Shown here in pieces: positions 1 to 11,375 of a stretch of 64,000 bases of DNA. Both the position numbers and the translations under genes were made by a program. A model generated the notes under the pieces. That model ran no database searches, was not told the DNA's origin, and saw nothing but the letters and a program-made list of their open reading frames with translations. The stretch comes from Prorocentrum cordatum. Lineage: Eukaryota > Sar > Dinophyceae > Prorocentrales > Prorocentraceae. Positions within the stretch are counted from its first letter, which is position 1; the number at the start of each line of letters is the position of its first letter. The DNA lies in NCBI GenBank assembly GCA_963575745.1, contig CAUYUJ010000692.1, positions 587,710 to 651,709 of the forward strand. Direction: 5' to 3'.

Positions 1-73
1 GGAGAGGGGAAGGGGGAACGAGGAAGGGAAGGGAAAACGGGGAAGGAGGTGCTTTTTTGTCCAGCCCCCTGAG

Positions 74-2642
74 GAGTGCACGCTTGGGCGATGACTGTGC
101 TCAGGGAGGCGGGCGTGGGGCAGGGCGAGGGCGAGGAACTGGTGTCGCGGGCTCCCCTGGACAACTTCCAGCAAATGTCTGCGCAGGCCGTGAAGAAGTG
201 GGAAGGGCTGATCACTCTCTTCACTGACTTCAATGAAGCGTGGTCCAAGTGGAGCGCAGAGAAGCTCTGGCACAAGGACAAGGAGGACAGCGAGGCCCAG
301 GCGAAGATCGCGAACATCAACCCGTTCATCACAGCGCTGAAACAATGCTTGGGGGCCTTGCCAAGGCCTGAGAAGAACCGGATTGAGCAGCAGGGCGATT
401 CCGCTGTCGTCTCGTTGGTCAAGCTGCTGCTGCAGGTCAAGGCCGAGTTCCACGCTTCCGGTGGCTGTGCGGAGGTGCTGCGCTACGCCTCGCTGCCGGG
501 GCCTGAGCTGCAGGCAGGGGCCGACGTTGAGATTCAGAATGCCACGAAGGCTTTCAGCGAACTCATCAATGATAAGCTTTCCTCTTTGGCTCTGATTCTG
601 AAAGAGCGCTTCGGCCAGAGCGAGAGCATCGAGAGGAACGAGAATTTCAAGGTCGAGCAGCTGATCTCTTGTTGGCACGAGGACTGGGGCTGGCTTGCAA
701 ATGGGGGCGATGGGGCTTTGTTTTGAAGCGCCTGATTTGTGATCTGAAATCTGTCATGTGAAAGTCATTGAAATTGAGCGGTGAGGTTTGGGAGCTATCT
801 TGCCACCTGGGCACCTGGATGGTCTTGGGGCCCTTGACCCAAAGTGCCCCCTCGACCCTGACTGACTATAGGGCGTTGGGCCATTGGGCCGCTCTGTGCC
901 CTGTATTCGTGGTGGCCCTGCCCTCCGCCAATCGATCGATCGCTGATCGGGGCATCGGTGGCCCATCGACGGCGCGAAATGGGCTGCTCGCTGGGCCGCC
1001 AATCGGCGGAAACCTGTCTGGCCAATTTCGGGCGGGGCCTAACCGACCCCTAGCAAACCGTCCCCTTCCGTGACATCATCCTCACCTTGCCATTTTTTCC
1101 CGGATTTCCCTCTGGCCGCGTGCGTCTTGGGGCGAGGGGAGGGGACGTCGCGGAAGGGGATGGTTTGCCAGGGGTCGGTCAGGTCGCCCCTGATAGTTGT
1201 ATAGTTTCTGGCCCCAGGACGGTCAATTCAACCTGTCCTGCAAGCTGGGCCAGGCTCTCTCCAAGATGGACCAGTCAAAGGAGACCACCAACATCGATGT
1301 GCCGTATGGGGCGTGCTCTGCCCTGGCCACGCTGGACCAGGAGAACAGCGAGTGGCAGGAAAAGGCGCTCCAGGGTATGCTCTGAAATCTAGCCCTGGCC
1401 AGCTGGCCCCTCGGACACAGCTGGGACATCGGGCAGGGACACTGGTCAGTGGCCAGTGGGTTGGGGGAGGAGGGTGAATGGGGGGAGCATTCCCTCTCCC
1501 TATTCTTCCCCTCCCCCTCCTCCCACCTGCCTCGAATCTCCTACTTGTCCGTGTCGCCATCAACACCCTCCTCCCATTGGCGCCGGGTGGCGGCGAAACC
1601 GGCTACTGGCTACCCAGGGCCAGGGGGAGGGGGGGATGTCGATGTCTGGGCGCTAGGCTAGGAGCTGGGCAGAGGGAGCGCCCTTTCCCCGCCCCACCAC
1701 CGCCACCAGGCTGAGGCGTTGGAGCAGAGCGCCTCAGCAGTGCCTGCCGTCTTCGCAATCTACGCCTGCCAGACCAAGTACGAGGCCTGGCTCAAGGGCG
1801 ATGCGAAGGGCTCTGCCGCTCGCCTGGATACGTGGTTGACTTCTGCAGCTTACATGGTGAAGGTGCTCAACGGTTCCACTGCCAAGTCAGATCTGGCCAC
1901 GAAGTTCAATGAGTTCCGCAAGTTCATGACCGATGCCATTGCATCCCAGATGGACGCATGTGTCCAGCACCTTACGAGTATCATTCTGAATATCAAGCAA
2001 CATGGCCCTGAACTGGACCTGAAAGATATCCTGGCAAATATTGACGACAAGATCACGATGCTCGAGGACTGGCCGGGCAGACAGGAACTCGTCCAAGATA
2101 TCAAGGGCCTGAACCATTCCGATGATTCCAGTAAGGGGGTTCAGGCATTCGACTTCCTGTCGACCTGCCTGTCTGGTATGGGCATCCAGCGCACGCAGTC
2201 CATGGAGGAGGAGGACACGTTTGCGAAGTTCAAGGATCGATGGCAGGCCACTCGGAGCCAAGGTCGGCTCATGCTGGTCTGCCGCGGGGCTGCTATGTGC
2301 ATCCGGGATGGCCAGACGGACGGAGTGGACAAGCTCAAGATGGACGCGAAAACATTGAAGGTCCAGATCCCGGCCAGGCTGATGGCTAAGTTGATGGCGA
2401 TGCAGGGCGACGAGGGCGAGCCAGCCAAGAAGAAGTCCAAGACGGATGGCAACAGCGTCATCAGCTGCGAGGACGGCAACAGTGTCATCAGTGGCGAGGG
2501 CGGCAGTGTCATGAGTGGCAGGGGCGGTAAGACGACCAATGTGAGCATTGGCGAGAGCCGCGAGGCTGACGACAGCGGCGAGGCTGTCGACGTCGGCGAC
2601 GCGGACTCTGTGATTTTGGAGGGCCCGCCTGCGAGCTCTTGA
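74..2642 (+). CDS. Three-exon protein of unknown function, 5' end probably incomplete
   Basis: Exons are read as 74-651, 1218-1373 and 1710-2642 (TGA), giving about 554 residues in one frame with both introns in phase 0. An in-frame stop at 70-72 and an AG at 72-73 suggest that 74 is a splice acceptor and that upstream exons lie outside the window; an ATG at 91 is the alternative start. I recognise no domain. The first 480 residues are mixed, amphipathic and lysine- and glutamate-rich, with no signal peptide or membrane segment. The tail carries a basic cluster (AKKKSK), a possible nuclear signal, followed by short repeats such as GNSVISGEGG and then an acidic stretch. Codon use and residue balance look genuinely coding, unlike the low-complexity frames elsewhere. 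Exon joins were inferred by frame continuity and AG/G junctions, not from transcripts. Confidence 0.7.
652..1217 (+). other. Intron 1 of the left-end gene
   Basis: The donor reads AAG/GTCGAG and the acceptor CCAG/GAC. AGG occurs at 650-652 and again at 1216-1218, so the exact cut can slide by a base without changing the protein. It contains a short CGATCGATCGATCG run near 930. Confidence 0.65.
1374..1709 (+). other. Intron 2 of the left-end gene
   Basis: The exon ends CAG/GGTATG and the next begins CCAG/GCTGAG. AGG lies at 1372-1374 and 1708-1710, so the intron is GGTATG...CCAG or GTATGC...CAGG with the same spliced product. Confidence 0.65.
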
Positions 2643-3170
2643 GATTTAGATTTATGATTTAGGTGTTTCAGTTTCAGAATTTCGGGGCAGGTCTGGCGGG
2701 CCCGGTTTCGTGGCAACTCATGGGCCATTTCACTCTGCAGACGGGCCATAAGGGATAAGATAAGAGATGGGGGATGGGACGGATGAGGAGGGGGAGGGTG
2801 GAGAAGGGAATGGAAGGGCAAGGAGTGGGGGGATAATGTAAGATGAAGAACGAATGGGAACATCGAAGATGGAATACATATGGAAGAGTAGCGAGACTGG
2901 ATGAGAGTGGAGGAGGTGATGGAAATGCGGAGGGTGGAGGTGGGAGGGGCGATGGATGAGGGATGAGGGATGTGGGATGAGGGACAGGGGATGGGAGGAC
3001 GAGCGAAGAGGGAGGGAGGAGGGGGTCCGAGCATGCAGAGCCCACACGCCTTGCCTGCCCCTGGCCTGCGTTGGGGCGCCATCCAACTGGGTGGGTTCGT
3101 TCCTGACCCCATTCCCGCACCTGCCTCTTGTACGGAGGTACACGTGGCGAGGCGCCCCGTGAAGCTGTAA
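2643..3170. other. Unassigned, purine-rich
   Basis: Downstream of the gene the plus strand is G- and A-rich with loose GGATGAGGGAT-type repetition (about 2740-3020). Open frames here are low-complexity and I see no gene. Confidence 0.5.
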
Positions 3171-3184
3171 AGGAAAGATGTATA

Positions 3185-3360
3185 AGAGGAATCGGAATAA
3201 GGAGGAGGAGAAGGAGGAGGAGGCGGAGGAGGAGGACGAGGCTAAGGAGGAGGAGGAGGAGGAAGTGGAGCAGGAGGAGGAGGGAGGAGGAGGAGGAGGA
3301 GGAGGAGCAGGAGTCCAGGAGGAGGAGGAGGAGAAGAAGGGCAGCAGCAGGCCGCAGGAT
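3185..3360 (+). repeat. (GGA)n microsatellite
   Basis: An imperfect GGA/GAG tract on the plus strand. Apparent Glu- or Ser/Leu-rich proteins across it are translations of the repeat. Confidence 0.9.
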
Positions 3361-3365
3361 CCACA

Positions 3366-4009
3366 CAGAAGATCGCTCGTTCTTAGAATGGAAAAATTGA
3401 AGGAGAGCGCCTCCCTTCGGCCCATCCTCCCCTTCCTTGGGTGCCCGTTCCCTCCCTGGACTCCCGTTTCTGTCCTCTCAGTCCTGTTTGTCCTCTGTCG
3501 CCTTTCGCATTGCGCTCCTCTTTGGCGCGGCGGGGGGGGGAGTTGAGACATCGGCAGTTGGCATTCAGTTTTTGTGGGTGGGGGTCATCGTCGCCAGGGC
3601 AGGACTCAGCTCCGGGACATCTGTGCATCTGGCCACTGGGGGCGGCCCAAGGACCAATTTCGAGAGTTTGAGTTTTGAGCTGCCTCCGTTGTCTCAACAC
3701 GCCCTGCCCCCATCCTCCCTGGCCCTTGGATCGTCAGCCGCTGGCGGGGTGGCGTTGGGCCGAACCTGACCTCCTCTTTCGCCTCTTAATCCTCCAGATC
3801 TGGAGAAGATGAGGAGGAGGAGGCGAGGGGAGGTCAGGTCAAACGTCCTCCCCTGCTGGTGGCTCACCATCCCTCGGCGCCTCTGCGGACCGGCCCGGCC
3901 GGCGGGCTGGCGGGCTGGCGGGCCGGCGGGCTGGCGGCCGGGTGAGCTGTGACGACACAGGGAAGGTTGGGATCCCCAGCGCCGCTCTCCTCCTGCCGTC
4001 CTTCTCCAC
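3366..4009. other. Unassigned GC-rich spacer
   Basis: Mostly unique sequence. A short tandem of GGCGGGCT-like 8-mers lies at about 3890-3945. No credible coding frame. Confidence 0.45.
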
Positions 4010-4290
4010 CTCTCCTCCTCCAATAGGCCCCATCGTGCGGTGCGCCGCCCGCTCCTCTCCCCCCTCCTCATCTCCTCCTCCTCTCCTGTCCTCCTCCTTC
4101 TCTCCTCCTCCTCCTCCTCCTGGAGGTCCTCCTCCTCCTCCTCCTCCTCCTCCTCCTGACTCCTCCTCCTCCTCCTCCTCCTCCTCCTCCTCCTGGCTCC
4201 TCCTTCTCCTCCTCCTCCTCCTCCTCCTCCTCGACTCTCCTCTACCCTCCCTCTCCCTCCTCCTCTCCTCCTCTTCGTTCCTCGTCCTCG
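4010..4290 (-). repeat. (TCC)n microsatellite
   Basis: A TCC/CTC tract on the plus strand, opposite in polarity to the GGA tract 650 bases earlier. Confidence 0.9.
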
Positions 4291-4339
4291 GTCGGAGAAG
4301 TGCCGAAGTGGCTCCCTCGGAGTTGTATTAGCTGTTTAG

Positions 4340-5275
4340 GAATAGCTGAGGACACTGTGCTTGGAAACGCTGTGGTAGCTGGTAGCTTGCTAGCTCAGGC
4401 TCCGATCGAAACTGCGTCAGCTGTGTAGACACGCAGCCAGAGCTGCGGAACTTGTGTGTGTGTGTGTGTGTGGAAACGCTGTGGTCACTGTTAGGCTGCA
4501 AAGAAACCCCATCATAACTGCGGATATGGGTGTGTTTGGGAACGCTGTAGTTGCTGTAGCAACGGTGTAATAACTTAGTTAGCTGCTTAGAAACTCCACT
4601 GGAGCTGTTTTGAACCGCTAGAACCGCTGTTCGGACACATACTAAAAAATAGCAGGAGTTAGCTGCTAGCTGCCAGCAAACTCCAGAAAACTGGTTTAGA
4701 CAGGATAGAGCCTCTGTTTGGAAACACAGAGTTCGCTGCTTAGGACAGCCGCGCTAGCTGTTTAAATTGCAGCCGCAGTTTACGCTAAAACCGCTGTTTG
4801 GAAACGCTGTGGTGGTTGAGTTCGCTGTTTAGAAACGCCATGCTACCTGTTTAGAAACGCTACCGTCACTGTTTGGAAACGCAGCAAACTACGTACTGGC
4901 TGTTTAAACACGCTATCATCGCTATTTGGAAATGCGAGAGTAGCTGAAGTAGCTGTTTAGAAACGCCATGATAGCCGTTTAGAAACGCGATGGCCGCTGT
5001 TTGGAAACGCTGCGTTATCTGAGCTAGCTATTTGGAAATCCATACGATCTGTTTTAAAACGCTATAGTCGCTGCTTAGAAACGCTGTAGACTCCACAATC
5101 GCTGTTTGGAGACGCCGTACCCGCTGTTTGGAAACGCGGAAGTAGCAGAGTTTGGCTGTTTAGAAACGCCGTGAAGGCTGTTTAGAAACGCTATCGTCGC
5201 TGTTTGGAAACGCTGCAGACGACATGTTAGCTGTTTAGAAACGCTACGATCGCTGTTTGGAAACGCCGTTAGTCG
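4340..5275. repeat. Satellite built on GCTGTTTGGAAACGC
   Basis: Dozens of degenerate copies of a 15-base core, GCTGTTT(A/G)GAAACGC, spaced mostly 22 to 35 bases. Cores with TTTAG and TTTGG are interspersed, often as neighbours. Linkers such as TATCGTC and AGCTAGCT recur. No reading frame survives. A (GT)n run interrupts it near 4455-4470. Confidence 0.85.
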
Positions 5276-5359
5276 GCGCCTAGTCGGCGCATCGCTGTTT
5301 CGCCGTTTGGTTTCAGCAGCGAAGCCCCGAACAGGGGGGCACAGTCTTAAAGCTCCACG

Positions 5360-5590
5360 CCCTACTTAAATTATTAGTATTATTATTAGTATTATTATTC
5401 GTATTATTATCAGTATTACTATTACGTATTATTATTATCATTGTTATTATTATTCGTATTGTTATTGCTACATGTTCTTATTGATACCATCACTATTATT
5501 CTTACTACCCATCAATATTACACTACATTGTTGATAGTATTAGCATTGTACTTTTATCCTACCTGTGAATCGTATTCTTATTAACCGATT
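5360..5590. repeat. AT-rich TATTAT-type repeat
   Basis: A strongly AT-rich island in GC-rich DNA, built from TATTATTAGTATTATTA-like units at 5367-5470 and decaying to the right. Confidence 0.75.
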
Positions 5591-6184
5591 CGTATTCGGA
5601 CCGCGCTCTCACCACGCCTAGCAGGGCTTAGCAGTGCTTAGCAAGGCTCAGCAGGCTCAGACTGTCCAGACTCACTCACACTGAGAATCCTTGCGTGCCC
5701 GCTCCTCGGGCTCTCGTATTTCTGGGCCCGCGGGTGCTAAGATAACGCGGGGGTGCGGGGCGGGGGGATACCCTGGGGCGGGCTCCCCCCTTGGAAGGCC
5801 GACGAAAGTCTACTTCTTTACGGGGGGTGTAAAAGGAATCGCATAGGAAGAGAAGGAGCAGGAGGAGGAGGAGGAAGAGCTAGGAAACAAAACGGAAACA
5901 CAGGAAAAGCAGAGTTCTGCCTGAGTTGTGGGTCAGGGACTTGAGAAGTGCCCGGGTTGTGCGTCAGACAATGGAGCAGTGCTTTGGTTGTGGGTCGGAG
6001 ACTGGAGCAGTGCCTGGGTTGTGACTGAATCCTTCTGCTCAGACTCACTCACATTCAGACTCAGTTTGTTCAGAAACATACATTCGAAACTCGTGATCTG
6101 GATTGGCATTGTGGTACTATTCAGTCGTATGACTATTATTTGTATGATCACTCTTGCTTGGCTTATCATTCGTACTGTGCTACT
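5591..6184. other. Unassigned, with first traces of the AGCAGGG repeat
   Basis: 5617-5660 already shows AGCAGGGCTTAGCAGTGCTTAGC. CAGACTCACTCACA-like motifs occur near 5660 and 6040. No gene seen. Confidence 0.45.
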
Positions 6185-7080
6185 CGTGCTCAGCAGGGCT
6201 TAGCAGGGCTTCGCCTCGGACCACGCACGCTCGGACCACTCTTGGCAGGCCATCGCAGGGCGTAGCATGGCTGAGCGTTGCCTGCCTAGCAGGGCTTAAC
6301 TAGCACGGCTTGGCAGGGCCCTGCACAGGCCGTAGCAGGGTTTAGCAGGGACTAGCAGGATTTAGCATGGCTTAGCAGGGCTTCGCAGGGCTTCCCAGAG
6401 CTAAGCAGGGCTTGGCAGGGCCGTGCAGGGCCCAGCAGGGCTTAGCAGGGCTTCGCAGGGCCTAGCAGGGCTTGGCGAGACTTAGCAGGGCACAGCAGCG
6501 CTTATTTGGCATGGCTTAGCAAGGCTTAGCAGGGCCTGGCAAGGCTTAGCAGGGCTTAGCGGTGCTCAACCTCGGACCGCGCTCCGGCCCATGCCTCGCA
6601 CGGCTTAGCAGGGCCTAGCAGAGCTTAGCAGGGCCTAGCTCGGCCAATCAGGGCTGAGCAGGGCTTGACAGGGCTTAGCACGGCTCAGCAGGGCTTAGCA
6701 GGGGTTAGCAAAGTTTAGCACGACCTAGCGGGGCTTAGCAGGGCTTAGCAGTGCTTAGCAGGGGCTAGCAGGGCTTAGCAGGGCTTAGCCTCGGACCGCG
6801 CTCGGGCCAGGGCTTAGCAGGACTTTGCAGGGATTTGCCTCGAACCCAGCTCGGACCACGCCCCGCAGGCCATAGCATATCGTAGCAGCGCTGAGCAGTG
6901 CTGAGCAGGGCCTGCCTAGCAGGGCTTAACTAGCAGGGCTTAGCAGGGCCCTGCGCAGGGCGTAGCGGGGCTTAAAGGGCTTGGCAGGGCTTCGCCCTAG
7001 CAGAGCTTAGCAGGGCTTAGCAAGGCCCGTCGGCCCGCAGGGCTCAGCAGGGCTAGGCGGGGCTTAGCAGGACCTACCAG
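6185..7080. repeat. Decamer array CTTAGCAGGG
   Basis: About 900 bases of tandem, degenerate 10-base units (CTTAGCAGGG, with CTTCGCAGGG and CCTAGCAGGG variants). A longer motif, TCGGACCGCGCTC, returns at about 5598, 6566 and 6793, hinting at a higher-order block. Confidence 0.9.
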
Positions 7081-7814
7081 GGATAGAGGTCCACAGAGGT
7101 CGGGGCTAGATCCTTGACATTCGTTGCAACACCCCATCTTGGCCTTATTGGGGCGGCCACCGATGGATTTTGTTTTCTGTTTGCGGCGGGTGCTAAGTTT
7201 ATCGTTCTGCGAAAACTGCCCGCCTGGAGTATGGGAAAAACCGGGTGCTAAGAATAACCTAGGGGGGTTCTTAATGCCTGGTCAGGGTTATTACCACTAT
7301 CATCACCATCATCACCACCATCATCTTCAGCAGCCGCAGCACCAGCATCAGCGTCATCATCAGCAGCATACCCAGCATCATCATCAGTAGCGCCACCATC
7401 GCCATCCGCACCAACAGCATCAGCCTCAGCACCCGCACCATCGTCCTTGGCAGTGTGCCGCTCCCGCTCCTCCCTCTGCTCCTGCCCTCATCGCCCCCTC
7501 CCTCGTGGGCAGCGCGCCCCGCGCGCGGGCAGGCCCGTGCTGGCCCGCGGCGCTGCGCCTCTTGGGCGAGGCCCGCGAGGCCGCAGCTTCTGCGGGGCCG
7601 GGCCCGCCCTCGTTTGGCGACGAGGTTTTGTGCATCGACTAGACGTAAGTCGGGGGTGGACAGAACCCCCAACAGTGACACGTCGATTACTGATTTGTCC
7701 GTTTTCGGTTCTCGAAATGGCGCCGTGGCCGTTATTTTCCAGGCTTGCGCCCGCTTGGTTTGGGCCTCAGGTCGGTTTCACTAAACCACGTTTTGCTAAA
7801 GGGGGGTCTGTCCA
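7081..7814. other. Unassigned, contains a CAT/CAC tract
   Basis: 7295-7445 is a (CATCAC)n-like tract giving His-rich and Met-rich artefact frames. The remainder is GC-rich with no coding frame I trust. Confidence 0.5.
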
Positions 7815-8158
7815 TCCCCGAGTAAGAGTGACCTTTCGCCGGGGTGATTTTTGGTGCGGGCACAGACAGATGGGTCCCCAGATGGCTGAACACGAAGCAG
7901 CTGCAGCTACTTGCGCGCTCAGGTTTGGTCCCCCCGCGGCCCCCCACAAGTCGCGCACCAAAGGTCACTCTTACCCAGGGTCACTCTTGCGTATAGCCGA
8001 GTGACCTTTGGTGCGAGCTCATCGGGCTCCCCCCGACCGCCGAGCGCGATGCGATGTAAGTGGACCGCGCCCTTGGGTTTGGCTCCCTCGCGCCCCCCAA
8101 AAGCTGCGCACCACAGGTCACTCTTACCGAGGGTCACTCTTACGCCTAGCCGAGTGCA
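7815..8158. mobile_element. GAGTGACC inverted-repeat element, two tandem copies
   Basis: Each copy runs from GAGTGACCTTT...GGTGCG to CGCACCAAAGGTCACTCTT, so the ends are inverted. Junctions fall near 7990, where GGTCACTCTTGCGTATAGCC links the copies. A third copy sits at 29163-29352. No coding capacity; MITE-like. Confidence 0.7.
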
Positions 8159-8235
8159 GAGCACCTGTCCCATGGGCCTGGCCCACCGTGGGCCCAGCAG
8201 CGGTGGGCACGCCCTCCTGGCGTGGCCAGGGAGGC

Positions 8236-8532
8236 GGGTTCCTCCTCCTCCTCCTCCCTCCTCCCTCCTCCCTCCTCCTCCTCCTCCTCCTCCTCCTCCC
8301 CCCTCCTCCTCTCCTCCTCCTCCTCCTCCCCTCCTCCTCCCTCTCCTCCTCCCTCCTCCCTCCTACTCCCCTCCCTCCCTTCCTCCCCCCCTCCTCCTCC
8401 CTCCTCCCCCCCTCCTCCCCTCCTCCTCCTCCTCCCTCCTCCTCCTCTCTCCTCCTCCTCCCCTCCTCCTCCTCCTCCTCCTCCTCCTCCTCCTCCTCCT
8501 CCTCCTCCTCCTCCTCCTCCTCCTCCTCCACG
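8236..8532 (-). repeat. (TCC)n microsatellite, long
   Basis: About 300 bases of TCC/CTC with a near-perfect run at 8465-8530. Pro-, Ser-, Leu- or Glu-rich frames are artefacts. Confidence 0.95.
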
Positions 8533-9121
8533 CCGCTCCTGGCCACAGGGTGTGCCAGGCCTTGGGCAGTAGACATGTGCAGGCTTCGTCGCCCTGCCTC
8601 GCGCCCCCGCCTCCCCGCCGCGAGGAGTCCCGCGGAGGCCGTTGGAGCGCAGGGACCTGGGAGGCGCAGGGATCTCGGTGGGCGCAGCATCGTTCGAAAG
8701 CTTGTCGGAGGTCTGCCAGGGAGCCGTCGGACGGCCTCGGGGGTGCCAGATCGTGCGCGGGGACCATCGCCGGCCGCGCCTCAGAGGCTCCTTCGGGACA
8801 CCGCCGCTCCGCTGTGAGAAGCCTCGAATCGAACGTGGCCAAACAATTAGAATCGTAAACTTAGGGGGTCCCTCCGCAAATTCCAGGGATTCGCACGGAG
8901 CTCCAAGCACTGATGTTCGCGCAGTCATTGTTTCCTCTCTTCGTGCCGCCGCCACCCCGCCACGAAGACTCCTTCTGTAAGGTTCCGTGAGCGCGGGCAT
9001 CCCGAAGGCGCAAGTGTCGGTGCAGGCGTACAGTTAGCATCCTCCGGGAAGTGGCGGGCGGGCTGGCGGGCGCATCAGGAGTGGCGGGAGGAGAGACGAG
9101 GGCTAGGAACGAGGACCAGAG
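8533..9121. other. Unassigned GC-rich spacer
   Basis: No repeat family or credible frame recognised. A short GGCGGGCTGGCGGGCG stretch occurs near 9052. Confidence 0.4.
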
Positions 9122-9292
9122 TCAGGAGGGAAAGAAACACACAGACACAATTAATCGGCGATCCCCCAGAAAATATGGGAAGATATGGGAAGTGGGGGGG
9201 AAGACAAAAACCCAGAAAATATAGGAAAATATGGGGAACCTTTTCATTTGTGTGTATTTATTTGTGTGTCCTGGGGCCCCTTCACAGAGGAG
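9122..9292. mobile_element. ACACACAGACACAAT dispersed repeat, copy 1
   Basis: Shares ACACACAGACACAATTAATCG, GAAAATATGGG and a CCCCTTCA end with 45613-45787, and more loosely with 43700-43885. Noncoding, about 170 bases; mobility class unknown. Confidence 0.65.
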
Positions 9293-9755
9293 GAGGAGGT
9301 ACCCGCCACCGCTGCCTGTCCCTCGCCGCCACGGCCGGCCTCGCCTCGCGAGATCTCGGTCAGGGCGCGCTCTCTGAGAGGTTTGGGAAATGGCGGTATC
9401 GGAGGTCTGTGCGAGAGGGAACCGTTGCATTGGGTCGTGCTGCGACCAGCACCGAGGCCTCGTGGCGCCCGCGCCCTCTCGGCGCGGCGCAGGCTTCGGC
9501 GCACACCCAACGCTGCGGTTGCAGTCGCAACCCAGCTACGGGTGAGCGGGGTGCTCAGCGAATTTGTGCGAGAGGGAGCACGGAGGTCCTCATGTGCGAC
9601 ACGTTGTATCTTTGGTTTTCGGGGAGCCGCAGCACGTGGCGCGCTTTTCGTAGGGCTGTCTTGGGGGATGTTGGCGCAGGGTGCTCGACGCCGGCGCGTG
9701 CGGCAGCTTGGCTGTATTGGAGTTTCGGTGCGCGCTCGAAGTCTTCGAGCCCGTC
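9293..9755. other. Unassigned GC-rich spacer
   Basis: Mixed sequence without a recognised family; open frames overlap on both strands with no preferred one. Confidence 0.4.
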
Positions 9756-10275
9756 AGGGGCGATGGTGGCGATCATGACGATGATGATGACACTGATGAG
9801 GATAATGGTGTTCATGACAGTGGTGGCGTTGGTGTGGACGAGGGCAGTGACAAGGCCAGTGATGGGCTGGTGTTGTCAATGATGATGATGTTGATGTTGA
9901 TGAGGAGGATGCTGATGATGACGACGAGGAGGAGGATACTAATAATACGGATGACTATGATGTTATTGATGATGGTGACAGTGGTGATGATATGTTGAAG
10001 CTGGTGCTGCTTCTGATGGTGTTGTTGTATCTGAAAACGACGATACCATTAACTAATGATGATGGTGATCATGATGATCAGGATCATGATTGTGACGATG
10101 GTTACGATGTTGATGGTGACGGTGGCGATGACGATGATGGTGGTGATCATGAGATGGAGGAGGTGGAGGAAGTCGAAGCGCAGGAGTATGACGAGGATGA
10201 GGATGAGGATGGGGAGGAGGAGGAGGAGGAGGAGGAGGAGGAGCAGGAGGAGGAGTAGGAGGAGGAGAAGGAGGA
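9756..10275 (+). repeat. (GAT)n to (GGA)n microsatellite
   Basis: GATGATGAT-type sequence grades into GGAGGA after 10150. The Asp/Glu-rich or Met-rich frames follow from the repeat. Confidence 0.85.
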
Positions 10276-10309
10276 TCGCCGTCACATGTGACACATTTTG
10301 TAAGAGCCC

Positions 10310-10610
10310 TTATGGACCTCACTTGGGCAGTCTTGGTGCCTCCTTTTTTGGGGGCCTCTCGGGGGCTGCGCATCTGCTGGGTGTCTTGGGGCCTCATGGA
10401 GACCTCTTGGGGCGGAAAGCTCGTCTTCTCGGTTCGTGTTTCCCTGTGGTGCTCGCTTTGGACCCGTCTTTGGGCTTCTCGAGCCTTTTTTGGCGCCAGT
10501 TGGGCTGTCGTGGAGCTCTCTTGGGCCGCCTTGAGGCCTCGCTGCCCGTCCTGCAGCGTCGCAAGCTCGAAAGGACAGGAACCCCAACAGCATTGAACAA
10601 CCTACGGTCA
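10310..10610 (+). repeat. CTTGGGGCCTC dispersed repeat, single copy
   Basis: A degenerate GCCTCTTGGGG / CGTCTTGGGC body ends in GCGTCGCAAGCTCGAAAGG followed by an A-rich tail. The same body and terminus recur at 14530-15470 (three units) and 41270-41960. Confidence 0.65.
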
Positions 10611-10959
10611 TCAATGTGTTTTTACAGCCTGCCTGTCTCCTACCTTCAGTCTGCCGGCCTGCCTGGCTGGGGTTCGCGGTGACGGACGGACGCACGGACC
10701 GCCGCATCAGGCGAGTTTGTCCCATTACGGTGAGGGGTGGACAAGCACCGTGGCCTTGCGTTAGTGCACCCTGCAAAACTCATATTCCTATGTTCGCCAA
10801 GCCGTGGTGTAACGAGCATATTCATACCAGTTCAACGGCGTGGCCGCTATTCCGCGAGAACGCAGAAAATCACACATTTCGTCGCACCATCTCCTCTTAC
10901 GACGGTTCGGTCGCCTGCTCCTCCAGCGCGTGTGGTCTTCAGGATTCCACTTCGCTGCT
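10611..10959. other. Unassigned
   Basis: No family or gene recognised between the CTTGGG repeat and the LINE. Part may be the LINE 3' untranslated region, whose end I cannot fix. Confidence 0.4.
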
Positions 10960-10969
10960 CTGCAAGCTC

Positions 10970-11375
10970 AGCGGTCTAGGGCAGTTGCGAGTTTCCAGGT
11001 TCTGCAGCGCCACGCAGAACACCAGTCGTTGAGACCCAGCTGGAGAATTAGATCGTCCATGTAATGTGTGATTCGCTTTATCCAGTCCACCCACGGTTCG
11101 AGATGTTCGTTCTCGACATTCTCTGAGAAATTGCATTGATCCCCCATGACAGGCGGTGACTAAACCGAAGCGGGCGATGCGGATGTCGATGATACCGATG
11201 AAGAGCACGATGTACTTCCTGCGTCCATTTGCCAGCGCCTCTGGCCAGCCCCAAGTGTCATTCTCAACATCTTCTTCTGGGTCCGTTTCGCTTTGTTCTC
11301 CATCGTCTTCGTCAGCACCCAGCTGGAGGAACCGTGAAGGAGCGTGGACGTGACGACGCTTTCGAACAGTCGCAA
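10970..11375 (-). pseudogene. LINE C-terminal tail
   Basis: Begins RLFESVVTSTLLHGSSSW, typical of the region after the LINE thumb, then MENKAKRTQKKMLRM. It continues after frameshifts to WVDWIKRITHYM and DWCSAWRCRTW. Not functional. Confidence 0.75.

Noticed and set aside
3128-3546. Glu/Gly-, Arg- or Ser/Leu-rich ORFs across GGA and TCC tracts (here and at 8236, 26490, 29822, 46595, 54705 and others)
   Set aside because: All three frames and both strands stay open because the repeat has no stop codon; they are translations of trinucleotides, not genes.
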